The notes under the pieces were generated by a model, which saw only the letters and a list, made by a program, of their open reading frames with translations, had not been told where the DNA came from and did no database searches. This document shows positions 35,281 through 43,074 of a stretch of DNA of 64,000 nt, in pieces (positions within the stretch are counted from its first letter, which is position 1; the number at the start of each line of letters is the position of its first letter). The stretch covers positions 1-64,000 of the forward strand of contig URQB01000011.1 in assembly GCA_900549825.1 (NCBI GenBank), in the 5' to 3' direction. This DNA comes from an uncultured Oscillospiraceae bacterium. Its GTDB lineage: Bacteria; Bacillota; Clostridia; Oscillospirales; Acutalibacteraceae. Both the position numbers and the translations under genes were made by a program.

Positions 35281-35810
35281 GAGGACTCCTTTTCTGCGGT
35301 CAGGCGAAGCTTCGCAAGGGTTCGTGACAGCTTTGAGCGGACGGTACTGGGCGGGCAGGAGAGGGCTTTTGCGATTTCATGGCTTTTATAGCCGCCGATA
35401 ATGGAAAGCAGGACGATGCTGCGTTCTTCATCACTGAGCGTATAGATCGCCTCCCGCAGCTCCATGGCGAGCGCAAGCTCTTCCGCGCATTCGCTTTCGC
35501 CCAAACGGCGCGCTTCCTCCAGTGGAGTGGTGAGCCTCCGCTCTTTGACGGCCGCAATATGATGCTTGCAGGTATGGGTGAGGATCGAGAAAAGCCATGC
35601 CTTGAAGGAAGCGGCGCTGCGCAGAGCGCCCACTCCCCGGAAGGCGGCGCAGACGGCGTCCTGTACGGCGTCCTCCGCCTCCTCGCGGGAACCAAGATAG
35701 TAATAGGCAAAGCGGTAAAGGTCCTGTGCATATTGGGCATACAGTTGCCCGAAGGCATCCGCATTTCCGGCCTTCGCCTGCTCCACCAGTCGAATTTCCG
35801 GTTTCGACAT
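35277..35810 (-). CDS. ECF-type RNA polymerase sigma factor
   Basis: The 177-residue protein has the two ECF regions: region 2 with DLYRFAYYYLGSREEAEDAVQD and region 4 with LSDEERSIVLLSIIGGYKSHE and LSCPPSTVRSKLSRTLAKLR. It directs RNA polymerase to a small set of promoters, probably including its own. It is coupled by a four-base overlap to the beta-propeller membrane protein, its likely regulator. Confidence 0.9.
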   Translation of the reverse strand: MSKPEIRLVEQAKAGNADAFGQLYAQYAQDLYRFAYYYLGSREEAEDAVQDAVCAAFRGVGALRSAASFKAWLFSILTHTCKHHIAAVKERRLTTPLEEARRLGESECAEELALAMELREAIYTLSDEERSIVLLSIIGGYKSHEIAKALSCPPSTVRSKLSRTLAKLRLTAEKESS

Positions 35811-35901
35811 GAAACGTCCCTCCCCTTTTTCCGTCCCTCGTCATAATAGTGTCAGAAAGGTGCGAATCTGTTGCAGTCCCCCCAAAAAAATAAAAAAACA
35901 A

Positions 35902-35927
35902 AAAGAGGGGCCCGAAGGCTCCCTCTT
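35902..35927 (-). terminator. Terminator after the ferredoxin gene
   Basis: On the minus strand AAGAGGGAGCC pairs with GGCCCCTCTT around a TTCG loop, followed by TTTTTG and further T runs. Confidence 0.85.
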
Positions 35928-35952
35928 CCCGCCGTTTGAAATACCTTGCGAT

Positions 35953-36123
35953 TTATGCCTCGTGAGGCGCTCCTACCGGGCAGGTGCCGGCGCAGGCGCC
36001 GCAGTCAATGCAGGTATCCGCGTCGATAACATACTTGCCGTCGCCTTCGGAGATTGCTGAAACAGGGCAATCTGCCTCGCAGGCACCGCAGGAAATGCAC
36101 TCGTCAGAAATTACATATGCCAT
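35953..36123 (-). CDS. 2[4Fe-4S] clostridial-type ferredoxin
   Basis: The 56-residue protein carries two CxxCxxCxxxCP clusters: CISCGACEADCP near the N-terminus and CIDCGACAGTCP in the second half. It is a small cytoplasmic electron carrier used by anaerobes in pyruvate and hydrogen metabolism. GGAGGT lies upstream of the ATG at 36123; an upstream in-frame start has no such site. It has its own promoter and terminator. Confidence 0.93.
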   Translation of the reverse strand: MAYVISDECISCGACEADCPVSAISEGDGKYVIDADTCIDCGACAGTCPVGAPHEA

Positions 36124-36218
36124 GGATGATGTACCTCCTTCTTTGTTCAGAACCGGGCGGAACGGACAGCGGCTGAAGGGCCGCCACACTCCCGCAAAAG
36201 CGGTTCACTGTCTTTCCC

Positions 36219-36397
36219 ATTGTAACATAAAGGACGAAAAAAGCAAGAGCCTGCCACATTTTTTCAGGGCGCTGTTCATGAAAAAAGAGCGGAGCGGCAA
36301 TAAAAATCTGTGTTTTGGAAATATAACAGCCGCGTTTTGGAGAAGCTGAAGATATTTATGAAAAGGGATTTATTTTGCAGATAAAATTGTTTATAAT
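36219..36397. promoter_or_regulatory. Divergent promoters between ferredoxin and DUF2804 genes
   Basis: In this 317-base gap (36124-36440), TTGCTT (36246-36241) and TACAAT (36224-36219) lie 16 bases apart on the minus strand and serve the ferredoxin gene. On the plus strand TATAAT at 36392-36397, with a weak TTTATT 17 bases before it, serves the DUF2804 gene. Nothing else is recognised here. Confidence 0.5.
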
Positions 36398-36440
36398 GGC
36401 GATAAGGATTCATACACCAATTTGAGAGGAGCGATCAAAT

Positions 36441-37463
36441 TTGAGAAACCATGAAGTCATCAAAAGGCACCAGCTTCTGGACGCTCAGGGCAGGCTGGTC
36501 GAGCCAGGTTGGTCTAGGGATCTGGTGCAGGTATACGACAGGAGGGCGATCAAGGCGCCGAAAATCCGCATCAAGGAATGGGATTACTATCTGGTGCTCA
36601 GCGATGCATTCGCCTGCGCCTTTACCCTGTCGGACGACGGCTATATCGGCCTGCAGTCCGTTTCCCTGCTCGATTTTACCAGGCCTTGGGAGCATACGGA
36701 GACGATCCTCAACGCCTTCCCTATGGGGAAAATGAAAATGCCCTCCACCTCGGCAAAGGGAAATGTGACTTACCGGGATAAGCGGCTGGCGATGGAATTT
36801 ATCAAGGCGGACAGGCAGCGCCGGATCCGCTGCGATTTTAAAAATTTCTGTGACGGAAAACCCTTCTCCTGCGATATCACGCTGGAGCAGCCGCCGATGG
36901 ATACCATGGTGATCGCAACGCCATGGAAGGGGAAGGATACAGCATTTTATTACAATCAAAAGATCAATTGCATGCGGGCGAGCGGCAAGGTGGTCTTTGA
37001 TGGGAAAGAATACATTTTTCAGCCCGAAACGGATTTCGGCACGCTCGACTGGGGGCGCGGCGTATGGACTTATGACAACCGCTGGTACTGGGGATCGGGC
37101 AACGGGATCGTCAGCGGCAAGCCCTTCGGCTTCAATATCGGCTACGGTTTTGGAGATACAAGCGCAGCGAGCGAAAATATGCTCTTCTACGATGGGGTAT
37201 GCCATAAGCTCGACGATGTCGAATTCCACATTGATAAGAGCGATTATATGAAGCCCTGGACCTTCACCTCCACCGACGGCCGCTTTGAAATGGACTTTGT
37301 GCCGGTACTCGACCGCGCAGCAAAAATCGACGTGAAGCTCATCGTCACGGATCAGCATCAGGTGTTTGGGCGTATGTCCGGCAAAGCGGTACTCGATGAC
37401 GGCACAGTTTTGGAGATTAGGGATCTGATGTGCTTCGCGGAAGACGTACATAACAAATATTAG
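36441..37463 (+). CDS. DUF2804 domain protein
   Basis: The 340-residue protein fills the DUF2804 family from end to end, with stretches such as LVEPGWSRDLVQVYDR, ETDFGTLDWGRGVWTYDNRW and GFNIGYGFGDTSAASEN. It has no signal peptide or membrane helix. The family is widespread and its function is unknown; the beta-rich pattern resembles lipocalin- or hydroxyneurosporene-synthase-like folds. It starts with TTG at 36441, ten bases after GAGAGGAG. It is monocistronic. Confidence 0.8.
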   Translation: MRNHEVIKRHQLLDAQGRLVEPGWSRDLVQVYDRRAIKAPKIRIKEWDYYLVLSDAFACAFTLSDDGYIGLQSVSLLDFTRPWEHTETILNAFPMGKMKMPSTSAKGNVTYRDKRLAMEFIKADRQRRIRCDFKNFCDGKPFSCDITLEQPPMDTMVIATPWKGKDTAFYYNQKINCMRASGKVVFDGKEYIFQPETDFGTLDWGRGVWTYDNRWYWGSGNGIVSGKPFGFNIGYGFGDTSAASENMLFYDGVCHKLDDVEFHIDKSDYMKPWTFTSTDGRFEMDFVPVLDRAAKIDVKLIVTDQHQVFGRMSGKAVLDDGTVLEIRDLMCFAEDVHNKY

Positions 37464-37518
37464 GGGAAGGCCTGGTGGGCCGTCCGGGATTGCCTGCTCT
37501 GTGTTACAGCCGGTTTCA

Positions 37519-37553
37519 GCCGTCCGCGCCAAAGCGCAACGGGCGGCTTTATG
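37519..37553 (+). terminator. Terminator after the DUF2804 gene
   Basis: AGCCGTCCG pairs with CGGGCGGCT (one mismatch) and is followed by TTTAT. Confidence 0.5.
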
Positions 37554-37586
37554 ACTGCCCTGCTGGAAGGCAGTTCAGCAGGGAAT

Positions 37587-37670
37587 TTATCGGCTTTTCT
37601 TTTGGATGGTTTGCAGATAACCGGTGGCGAGGATCAGGATCAGCGCGGCGAGGATCAGTGTATCGGCCAT
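37587..37670 (-). CDS. 27-residue hydrophobic membrane peptide
   Basis: The frame MADTLILAALILILATGYLQ followed by TIQKKSR is a single membrane helix with a basic tail. AAAGGATGA lies six bases before the ATG, and a near-perfect promoter lies about 100 bases upstream, so it is probably expressed. It is too short for any family call. Candidates are a small regulatory subunit of a membrane complex (it resembles KdpF in shape only) or a type I toxin-like peptide. No antisense RNA promoter was identified. Confidence 0.45.
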   Translation of the reverse strand: MADTLILAALILILATGYLQTIQKKSR

Positions 37671-37766
37671 ATCGATTCATCCTTTCGCTGGAGAGGGAGG
37701 GCGGCTGTAGCCGCTGGGTGTTTTCATATTGGGAAAGAGCAGGCTTAGATCCGGACGGCGTGTTTT

Positions 37767-37795
37767 ATGATACAATAATATAACATAAATGTCAA
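37767..37795 (-). promoter_or_regulatory. Promoter of the small membrane peptide
   Basis: On the minus strand TTGACA (37795-37790) and TATCAT (37772-37767) are 17 bases apart. Confidence 0.65.
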
Positions 37796-37799
37796 TAAT

Positions 37800-38020
37800 T
37801 ATCATATAAAAAAAGACGATGAAGCTTTCGCTCGAAACGGGGATACCGCCTGGATCAGGTAGAACAATCACAGCGGCTCACCATGTGGCAAGGCGCCAAG
37901 TGTTCGATCGGGGCAATCCCGGCCAGAGGCATCGGAGCAGAAGAATCCTGATATCACAAACGCCTTTCTGATTTTCACAGAAAGGCGCTTTTGGTGATGA
38001 AGAGAGATATTGCGCTCCGT
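37800..38020. other. Intergenic stretch with a terminator, unexplained middle part
   Basis: A hairpin CGCCTTTCTG/CAGAAAGGCG (37961-37987) followed by CTTTT is a terminator that can act on both strands and ends the sigma/anti-sigma operon. The part from 37820 to 37945 contains a plus-strand frame of about 40 codons without a proper start (RLTMWQGAKCSIGAIPARG); it may be a gene remnant or part of an RNA and is not recognised. Confidence 0.4.
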
Positions 38021-39031
38021 TCAGTCGAGCAGCTTAACGGTTTGATAACCATCCTCGCTGAAATAGACAAACAGGTGCTTTACAACCTGCTTGCCGTCTT
38101 CGAAATGCGCCGTGACCGTAATGGTGGCGGAGCCGAAATCGGCGTAGGCAAAGGGGCCAGGCTCGTAAAGCTTGCGGTAATCCTGTTCATCCGGCTCCCA
38201 GTTGATCCCTGCGCCCTCCTGCGGACGCAGCACGGTGATCGATTGGCCGGAGAGCTGCGGCAGTGGGTCTTCCTCCCAGTCGGCGCGCAGTACGCTGAGA
38301 ATGGCGCCGCCCGCATCGGATTGCAGGGCGGAGAAGCTGGCGCCGTTCAGGCGGATTTCCGCTCCTCCAAAATAGCGGTTTCGGAGCGTTTGGTAGCTTC
38401 CTGCCTTTAAAATATTTTCAAAATAAGCGGCGTCACCTGCCTGCGCATGCGTCATGGCCTCCTGAAAGGAGATCTCCGCCGGCAGAAAGATGCAGGACAT
38501 ATAGCGGGATTCCGCGGGCTGACCATCGCTTTGTGCCATCCATTCAAGCAGCCGGGGATAGGAATCCGGGCAGTAGACGAGCCGGCCGTTGTCGCAGGAT
38601 ATGGTATACGACCGAAGGCCTTCACCCCGGATGCCGAGCGAGCTCCGCTGCTCCTTGAGGATGGATAGGCCACCTGCGGCCTCGGCTGGATCATCATCGT
38701 GCCAGGTGCCCCACATGGGAAGCTGGCATTCAATATTGGGCTCCAGTTCCGTTGCGCTTTCCGGCATGGCAGTATTTCCGGCGGCGAAGAGATGGAGCTG
38801 TGCGATCTCTACCACTTTAGGCTGCCGTTGAGACGCGCGCCCGAGGAGATAATAGAGCGTGCCAAACCCGGCGACCAGCAGCACTGCCGCAAGCACTGCA
38901 GCAGCGGCTCGTTTGCCGGGAAAGCGGTGGGGGGGCGGAACCGGTGCCTCTGAGAGAATCGAATGAAGCATTTCTTTCCGGTCGGGCAGTTTTTTGTCAA
39001 TCACCTGACGGAACAGATCTCTTCGTTTCAT
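38021..39031 (-). CDS. Single-pass membrane protein, likely anti-sigma factor
   Basis: The 336-residue protein has a cytoplasmic N-terminus of about 40 residues, one membrane helix (about 43-66, AAAAVLAAVLLVAGFGTLYYLL) and an outside part of about 270 residues that I do not recognise. Its gene overlaps the upstream ECF sigma gene by 35 bases. This layout fits a membrane anti-sigma factor that releases sigma when the outside domain senses a signal. It shares only the architecture, not the sequence, with the beta-propeller protein at 33.2 kb. Confidence 0.65.
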   Translation of the reverse strand: MKRRDLFRQVIDKKLPDRKEMLHSILSEAPVPPPHRFPGKRAAAAVLAAVLLVAGFGTLYYLLGRASQRQPKVVEIAQLHLFAAGNTAMPESATELEPNIECQLPMWGTWHDDDPAEAAGGLSILKEQRSSLGIRGEGLRSYTISCDNGRLVYCPDSYPRLLEWMAQSDGQPAESRYMSCIFLPAEISFQEAMTHAQAGDAAYFENILKAGSYQTLRNRYFGGAEIRLNGASFSALQSDAGGAILSVLRADWEEDPLPQLSGQSITVLRPQEGAGINWEPDEQDYRKLYEPGPFAYADFGSATITVTAHFEDGKQVVKHLFVYFSEDGYQTVKLLD

Positions 39032-39590
39032 GCAATGACTCCTCCTCCTGCCACTGGAACGTTTCCTTTAATTTCTTCAGTGTACGGTACAGACGGCTTT
39101 TGACCGTATTTTCGTTGATATGGAGCAATTGGGCAATCTCTTTCAGGCCCAGATCCTGCGAGAAATAGAGGATAAAAATACGAAAGGTCAGCGGATCACC
39201 GTGGGAAAGGAATTCCCAGATTTCGTCACAGAGAACGCAGTCGTCCGGTTCTGCCTCCGTGTCCAGCAGCTCACGCTCGACGGCATCGAAATCCGCCTCC
39301 CCATCGTGGGGGGAAAAGATGGGGAGATAGTTTCGCAGCATGCCGGTAGCGCCGTAATGGCGGTAGAGCTCATTGCGGGCGATGCGCATGACGTAGTGCT
39401 GCGGGTCTCGTACTGCTTCTCCGGGCCGGCGCATTCGCTGGTAAAGGGCGAGGTAAGTGTTCTGCACAAGGTCGCAGATGTCCGAGGGGGAGGCGCAGTG
39501 GCAGACGATATAGCGCAGCACGGCATCATAGGTTTCCTCATACACCTTGGTAAAAACGGCATTCAGCGCTTCCTGCTTCAACTTCCTCAC
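38997..39590 (-). CDS. ECF-type RNA polymerase sigma factor
   Basis: The 197-residue protein starts with GTG at 39590, with CAGGAG eight bases ahead. Region 2 is around AVLRYIVCHCASPSDICDLV and region 4 reads LGLKEIAQLLHINENTVKSR followed by LYRTLKKLKETF. It is the first gene of an operon with a membrane protein that is its probable anti-sigma factor. Targets are unknown but may include the operon itself. Confidence 0.87.
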   Translation of the reverse strand: MRKLKQEALNAVFTKVYEETYDAVLRYIVCHCASPSDICDLVQNTYLALYQRMRRPGEAVRDPQHYVMRIARNELYRHYGATGMLRNYLPIFSPHDGEADFDAVERELLDTEAEPDDCVLCDEIWEFLSHGDPLTFRIFILYFSQDLGLKEIAQLLHINENTVKSRLYRTLKKLKETFQWQEEESLHETKRSVPSGD

Positions 39591-39620
39591 CCTTTTCTCC
39601 TGCGGTAACAATGGTAATCC

Positions 39621-39672
39621 ATTATAGTAGAGTAGCACAGGCGGCAATTAGTTGCCGCCTGTAGATTTTTTT
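39621..39672. promoter_or_regulatory. Sigma gene promoter overlapping a hairpin
   Basis: On the minus strand TATAAT (39626-39621) lies about 31 bases before the GTG start. Immediately upstream, CAGGCGGCAA/TTGCCGCCTG (39638-39661) forms a perfect hairpin that overlaps the -35 zone; with the T run at 39666-39672 it also looks like a plus-strand terminator, though no plus-strand gene lies before it. Confidence 0.45.
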
Positions 39673-40128
39673 ATCGAACGGTTGTGTTGAAGCGCACCAG
39701 GCCGCCGGACGGCACCCTGGCAGTTCCCACAAACGGGCGATTATTTGACACTGCGGCAGATAAAAAATTAAAAAAGCTGAAGATTTTCGTTCCCGCATCA
39801 TTCAAAAGAAGGCGTATGCTGCTCTCGATTTGGCGCGGAAACGGATGAAGCCTTTCATGCGATCCGGACAGAAGAAACAATCTCCCTGTGCAAAGGGCTG
39901 GGCCTGTTTGATGTTTCAGGGGATACGCTCCTGCAGGATGCACCTTGAAATAAGCGGATTGGATCAAAAATGGAGCCCTGCGGGAGCAACTGTCCATGCA
40001 TGATTCTAATTGCGGTTTTTATGATCATCGGTGCAATAGTACTATACGGCCTTTGTTGCTCTGTTATGCAGAAAAGCCATTTCATTGCATATAGAAAAGC
40101 GCCCGGCTGCCGCGAGCGCTTTCTCAAT
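39673..40128. other. Intergenic stretch without a recognisable gene
   Basis: About 450 bases contain only short frames. One plus-strand frame from 40000 begins with a hydrophobic stretch (ILIAVFMIIGAIVLYGLCC), but it has no ribosome site and runs antisense into the PHP-domain fragment, so I do not call it. Confidence 0.4.
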
Positions 40129-40427
40129 TCATATCGTTTTTTCGGCCTGCCCGGAGGCCTCTTCGAGCGCGCGGATCCCCAGCCCGACATCGCCCGGGCG
40201 GTAAGCGTCCGAAACGGTCCGGATGCGGACCCCTTTGCGAAACATGGCCCGCAGCAGGGGCAGATCCATCCCTGCCGGCGCACCACACCTGTGGGCGATC
40301 CCGCTGTTCTGCTCGGCATACATCCCACTCTGCGCCAGCGCCGCGGCCAGCCGCTCATCATATGGATCCAGGGGATGGATGTGACTCAAGCATAGCTTGA
40401 TCTCCCTTGTGCTCCTTTTCTCCGGCT
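40129..40427 (-). pseudogene. C-terminal fragment of a PHP-domain phosphoesterase
   Basis: The frame directly follows the M16 peptidase gene and reads REIKLCLSHIHPLDPYDERL, then GMYAEQNSGIAHR and GVRIRTVSDAYRPGDVGLG before the stop. The SDAxRPxDVG motif and the preceding strand pattern are those of the C-terminal half of PHP (histidinol-phosphatase-like) proteins, where SDAH is usual; here the His is Tyr. The N-terminal metal-binding HxH half is missing and only a TTG at 40389 could start it, so it is probably a remnant. Confidence 0.45.
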
Positions 40428-41687
40428 CTATCCACGTGCCATAAGGAGCTGTTCCTCATAGAATTTTTCCTTTTTGACCCGGCCTGCGGCGGAAATAGAG
40501 AGCTGGTCAAAACGCAGAAACTCCCCCGCGAGGGCGCGCACTTCATCGAGCGTGACCGCGCGCACGCGCTCCATAATTTCATCCGCGCTCTTGACCTCGT
40601 TGTAAAGCAACTCGCCCCGGCCCATCTGGGAGGCGCGCGCCTGCGTGGATTCCAGATTCATGATCAGCCCGGAGAGGTACTGCTCCTTGGCGCGGGCAAG
40701 CTCCCGCCGTGTGAGCGAAGAAGCAAAGCCGTTGACAATACGAAAGACCTCCTGCAATGCCTTTTTCTCATTGTGGGGCGAAAGCGCCATGTCCACGCCA
40801 AGGATGCCCGCCTCGAGATAGGAGGCGGAAAACGATTCAATCTCATAAACCAGCCCGAGTTCCTCCCGGATCCGCTGATACAGCCGGGAGGATGACGAGG
40901 TGCCGAGCACAGACATGAGCAGGCGCATTGCAAAACGGCGCTCATCCTGCGCGCTGATCCCCGGCATCGCGAGCGCGAGCTGCGTCTGCTCGAAATCCTT
41001 CCTTCGCAGCGCGACGCAGCGGCGGTATGGAGCGGGGCCTGCATCGACCGGATTTCCGGTGTTGATCATCGCGCCGAAATATTCCTCGCACAGATGCACG
41101 ATTTCATCCCGGTCAAAACGGCCGCAGACAGCGGCCACCATACGCTCCGGCGTATAATAGCGGCGCATATGCGCCTTGAGATCCTCAGCCGTCAGGGACG
41201 CGACGGTTTTTCGGTCGCCCAGGATGTTGGAGGCGAGCATATCCCCCTGCCAGACGCCCGCATAGAGATTGTCCGCGCAGAGATCCTCCGGGCTGTCTTC
41301 ATACATGTGCAGCTCCTCCAGAATCACGCTGCGTTCCGTCTGCATGTCCTTCTCCGCCAGGGCAGGCTGTGTGAGCATATCGCATAGGATATCAAAGGCG
41401 GTGCCGACGTGCCGGTCGAGCGCCCGTGCGTAGAAACAGGTGTATTCCTTGGTGGTATAGGCGTTAAGCGCGCCGCCGATTTCATCCATCTGCTCCGCAA
41501 TGGCAAGGGCGGAGCGGCGGGCTGTGCCCTTAAAAAGCATATGCTCGATAAAATGGGAAACGCCCGCGGTCTGCGGCGTTTCATAGCGTGAACCGCTCCC
41601 GACCCAGATGCCCATAGTGGCACTGCGCGCCCAGTCTACAGGCTCCAGCAGGATCCGAAAGCCATTTGGCAGAGTTATTTTTTCCAT
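40428..41687 (-). CDS. M16 family zinc peptidase (insulinase/processing-peptidase type)
   Basis: The 419-residue protein is cytoplasmic. It has the inverted zinc motif HFIEH (H45, E48, H49) and the distal Glu in SVILEELHMYEDSPEDL at about 125, so it is the active type. The C-terminal M16 domain follows, with the RxxY-like region in GTSSSSRLYQRIREELGLVY. Such peptidases degrade or process small proteins and peptides. In many Clostridia it follows pnp; here the context is remnants on both sides. Confidence 0.9.
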   Translation of the reverse strand: MEKITLPNGFRILLEPVDWARSATMGIWVGSGSRYETPQTAGVSHFIEHMLFKGTARRSALAIAEQMDEIGGALNAYTTKEYTCFYARALDRHVGTAFDILCDMLTQPALAEKDMQTERSVILEELHMYEDSPEDLCADNLYAGVWQGDMLASNILGDRKTVASLTAEDLKAHMRRYYTPERMVAAVCGRFDRDEIVHLCEEYFGAMINTGNPVDAGPAPYRRCVALRRKDFEQTQLALAMPGISAQDERRFAMRLLMSVLGTSSSSRLYQRIREELGLVYEIESFSASYLEAGILGVDMALSPHNEKKALQEVFRIVNGFASSLTRRELARAKEQYLSGLIMNLESTQARASQMGRGELLYNEVKSADEIMERVRAVTLDEVRALAGEFLRFDQLSISAAGRVKKEKFYEEQLLMARG

Positions 41688-42006
41688 GTTGATTCCCGTA
41701 CCTTTCTGGATAGCTTTTCGATCAGGATCGAACGATGATCAAAGCAGACCTGGCCGGGCGCAGAGTTGCAGAGCAGATTTTGAAAGCTTCCATCATGCAC
41801 AGGTTTGCAGTTGCTTGAAACACGGGGCTTGGCCAGCCTGCATAAGCGCACCGGATGTACGCCTGTTTTGCCGGAAACGGCAGCCGCTGTCGCTTGTTTC
41901 CCCCTATTCGGATTGCCCCTATTATATTTTTCTCGCGCATCAATGTGGAGCGATCCATCAAACCGGAATGATAGAATGAGATGATCCATTCGTCCGTAGG
42001 ATATCC
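41688..42006. other. Intergenic stretch without a recognisable gene
   Basis: Frames on both strands (for example a minus-strand frame of 104 codons ending at 41675) have no ribosome site, no family character and poor codon pattern. Nothing convincing is seen. Confidence 0.35.
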
Positions 42007-42159
42007 TTAATATTCATAAACCTGATGCTTTTCATCGCCATTCACAGGGCCGATTTGTGCTCCTTGGTCATCGTTGGGTATCGCGCAGTAAGGAATATCG
42101 GTTTTATTCTTCCCAACAATCTCTATATATTGGCCGGTGCGCACGCCCGACCGATCTTC
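42007..42159 (-). pseudogene. C-terminal gene fragment of unknown family
   Basis: A 50-codon frame with strongly protein-like composition reads SGVRTGQYIEIVGKNKTDIP, then YCAIPNDDQGAQIGPVNG and a final DEKHQVYEY before a natural stop. A stop codon and likely frameshift lie just upstream, where NPAILHY in another frame may belong to the same protein. It looks like the end of a broken gene; I do not recognise the family. The rest of the gap up to 42444 holds only the promoter of the next gene. Confidence 0.4.
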
Positions 42160-42377
42160 TCATTTCAATAATGGAGGATCGCAGGATTCTCAGACCATGA
42201 TCAATGCGAACAAAATGCCAACAGCGTTCCTCCTCCGCTCAGAGCGGCAGAAAGGCTGCTTTTTTATTATACATGATTTCGAACAAAAATCAAGACGGCC
42301 CACAGGCTTAAAACGGACGGATTGACGAAAGCTTCCTATCGTTATCGATTTGTTTTCAATTTACAGACAAATTTTCT

Positions 42378-42406
42378 TTGCTTTTTCCATATAAATCTGA
42401 TAAACT
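42378..42406 (+). promoter_or_regulatory. Promoter of the unknown membrane protein gene
   Basis: TTGCTT (42378-42383) and TAAACT (42401-42406) are 17 bases apart, 38 bases before the ATG. Confidence 0.5.
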
Positions 42407-42444
42407 AATAACCATTACCATACAGACGGGAAGGGAGGTTTCTT

Positions 42445-42975
42445 ATGCTGAAAGGCACGAATAAGCATGTTGGTATCTGTTCTTTTATTGGAAATAATAT
42501 TTTAATGTTTGTTTTTACATCGGCGTTCGGTGCGCTGATTACCTCGCGCGGGATTGATCTTTCAGCGGTCACGCCGGCGAAGATATTCTTCTCCGCAATG
42601 TACATAGGCCTTGTGTTCGTGGTGTCCAGCGTATGCGGTTACCACAACAACCGCGGCGGATTGATCGCGCTACTTCTGGTTTCCCTGTACCCGATCGTCG
42701 GGACGATCGGCTCTACGATGGCGGCGCAGGCCGGCGTGAGCCTGTCCGGTGCGGCGGTACCGTTTTATTTTGTCTTTCTCCTTGGCAGCACGCCGCTGAT
42801 GCCCGTCATGGCGGCAGCCAATCTGACGCAGCTTTATGGGATTGAATTGCTGGCGGTTTTTATCGCCCAGAGCATTTTGATCGTGGCGGTATGGTTTGCC
42901 GCAAGAGCCTGGCGGAGCATGAAGAAAAAGCTGGGAATCGACGAAAAAGCAGACAATGCAGTAAAGGTTTCATAA
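42445..42975 (+). CDS. Membrane protein of unknown function
   Basis: The 176-residue protein has four to five hydrophobic segments: ILMFVFTSAFGALI, IFFSAMYIGLVFVVSSVCGY, GLIALLLVSLYPIVGTIG, VPFYFVFLLGSTPLMPVMA and AVFIAQSILIVAVWFAARAW, with a charged C-terminal tail. GGGAGG lies ahead of the ATG at 42445. It has its own promoter and terminator. I do not recognise the family. Confidence 0.65.
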   Translation: MLKGTNKHVGICSFIGNNILMFVFTSAFGALITSRGIDLSAVTPAKIFFSAMYIGLVFVVSSVCGYHNNRGGLIALLLVSLYPIVGTIGSTMAAQAGVSLSGAAVPFYFVFLLGSTPLMPVMAAANLTQLYGIELLAVFIAQSILIVAVWFAARAWRSMKKKLGIDEKADNAVKVS

Positions 42976-42986
42976 AGTTCCATTGC

Positions 42987-43014
42987 CGCCGGTAGAGATA
43001 CCGGCGGTGTTTTT
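42987..43014 (+). terminator. Terminator after the unknown membrane protein
   Basis: CCGCCGGTA pairs with TACCGGCGG around GAGA, followed by TGTTTTT. Confidence 0.85.
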
Positions 43015-43074
43015 ACGGGACGATTTTAACCGGTCCGCTTTTTGCCTGTATCGGCAGTTTGCCCTTGCTTTGCA

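Noticed and set aside
37820..37945. Frame containing AKCSIGAIPARG, similar to the start of subtilosin-type peptides
   Set aside because: No start codon, no ribosome site and no maturation genes nearby; the likeness is only a few residues.
40000..40395. Plus-strand frame with a hydrophobic start
   Set aside because: No ribosome site and most of it is antisense to the PHP-domain fragment.
41675..41989. Minus-strand frame of 104 codons upstream of the M16 peptidase
   Set aside because: No ribosome site and no protein family character; the peptidase has its own clear start.
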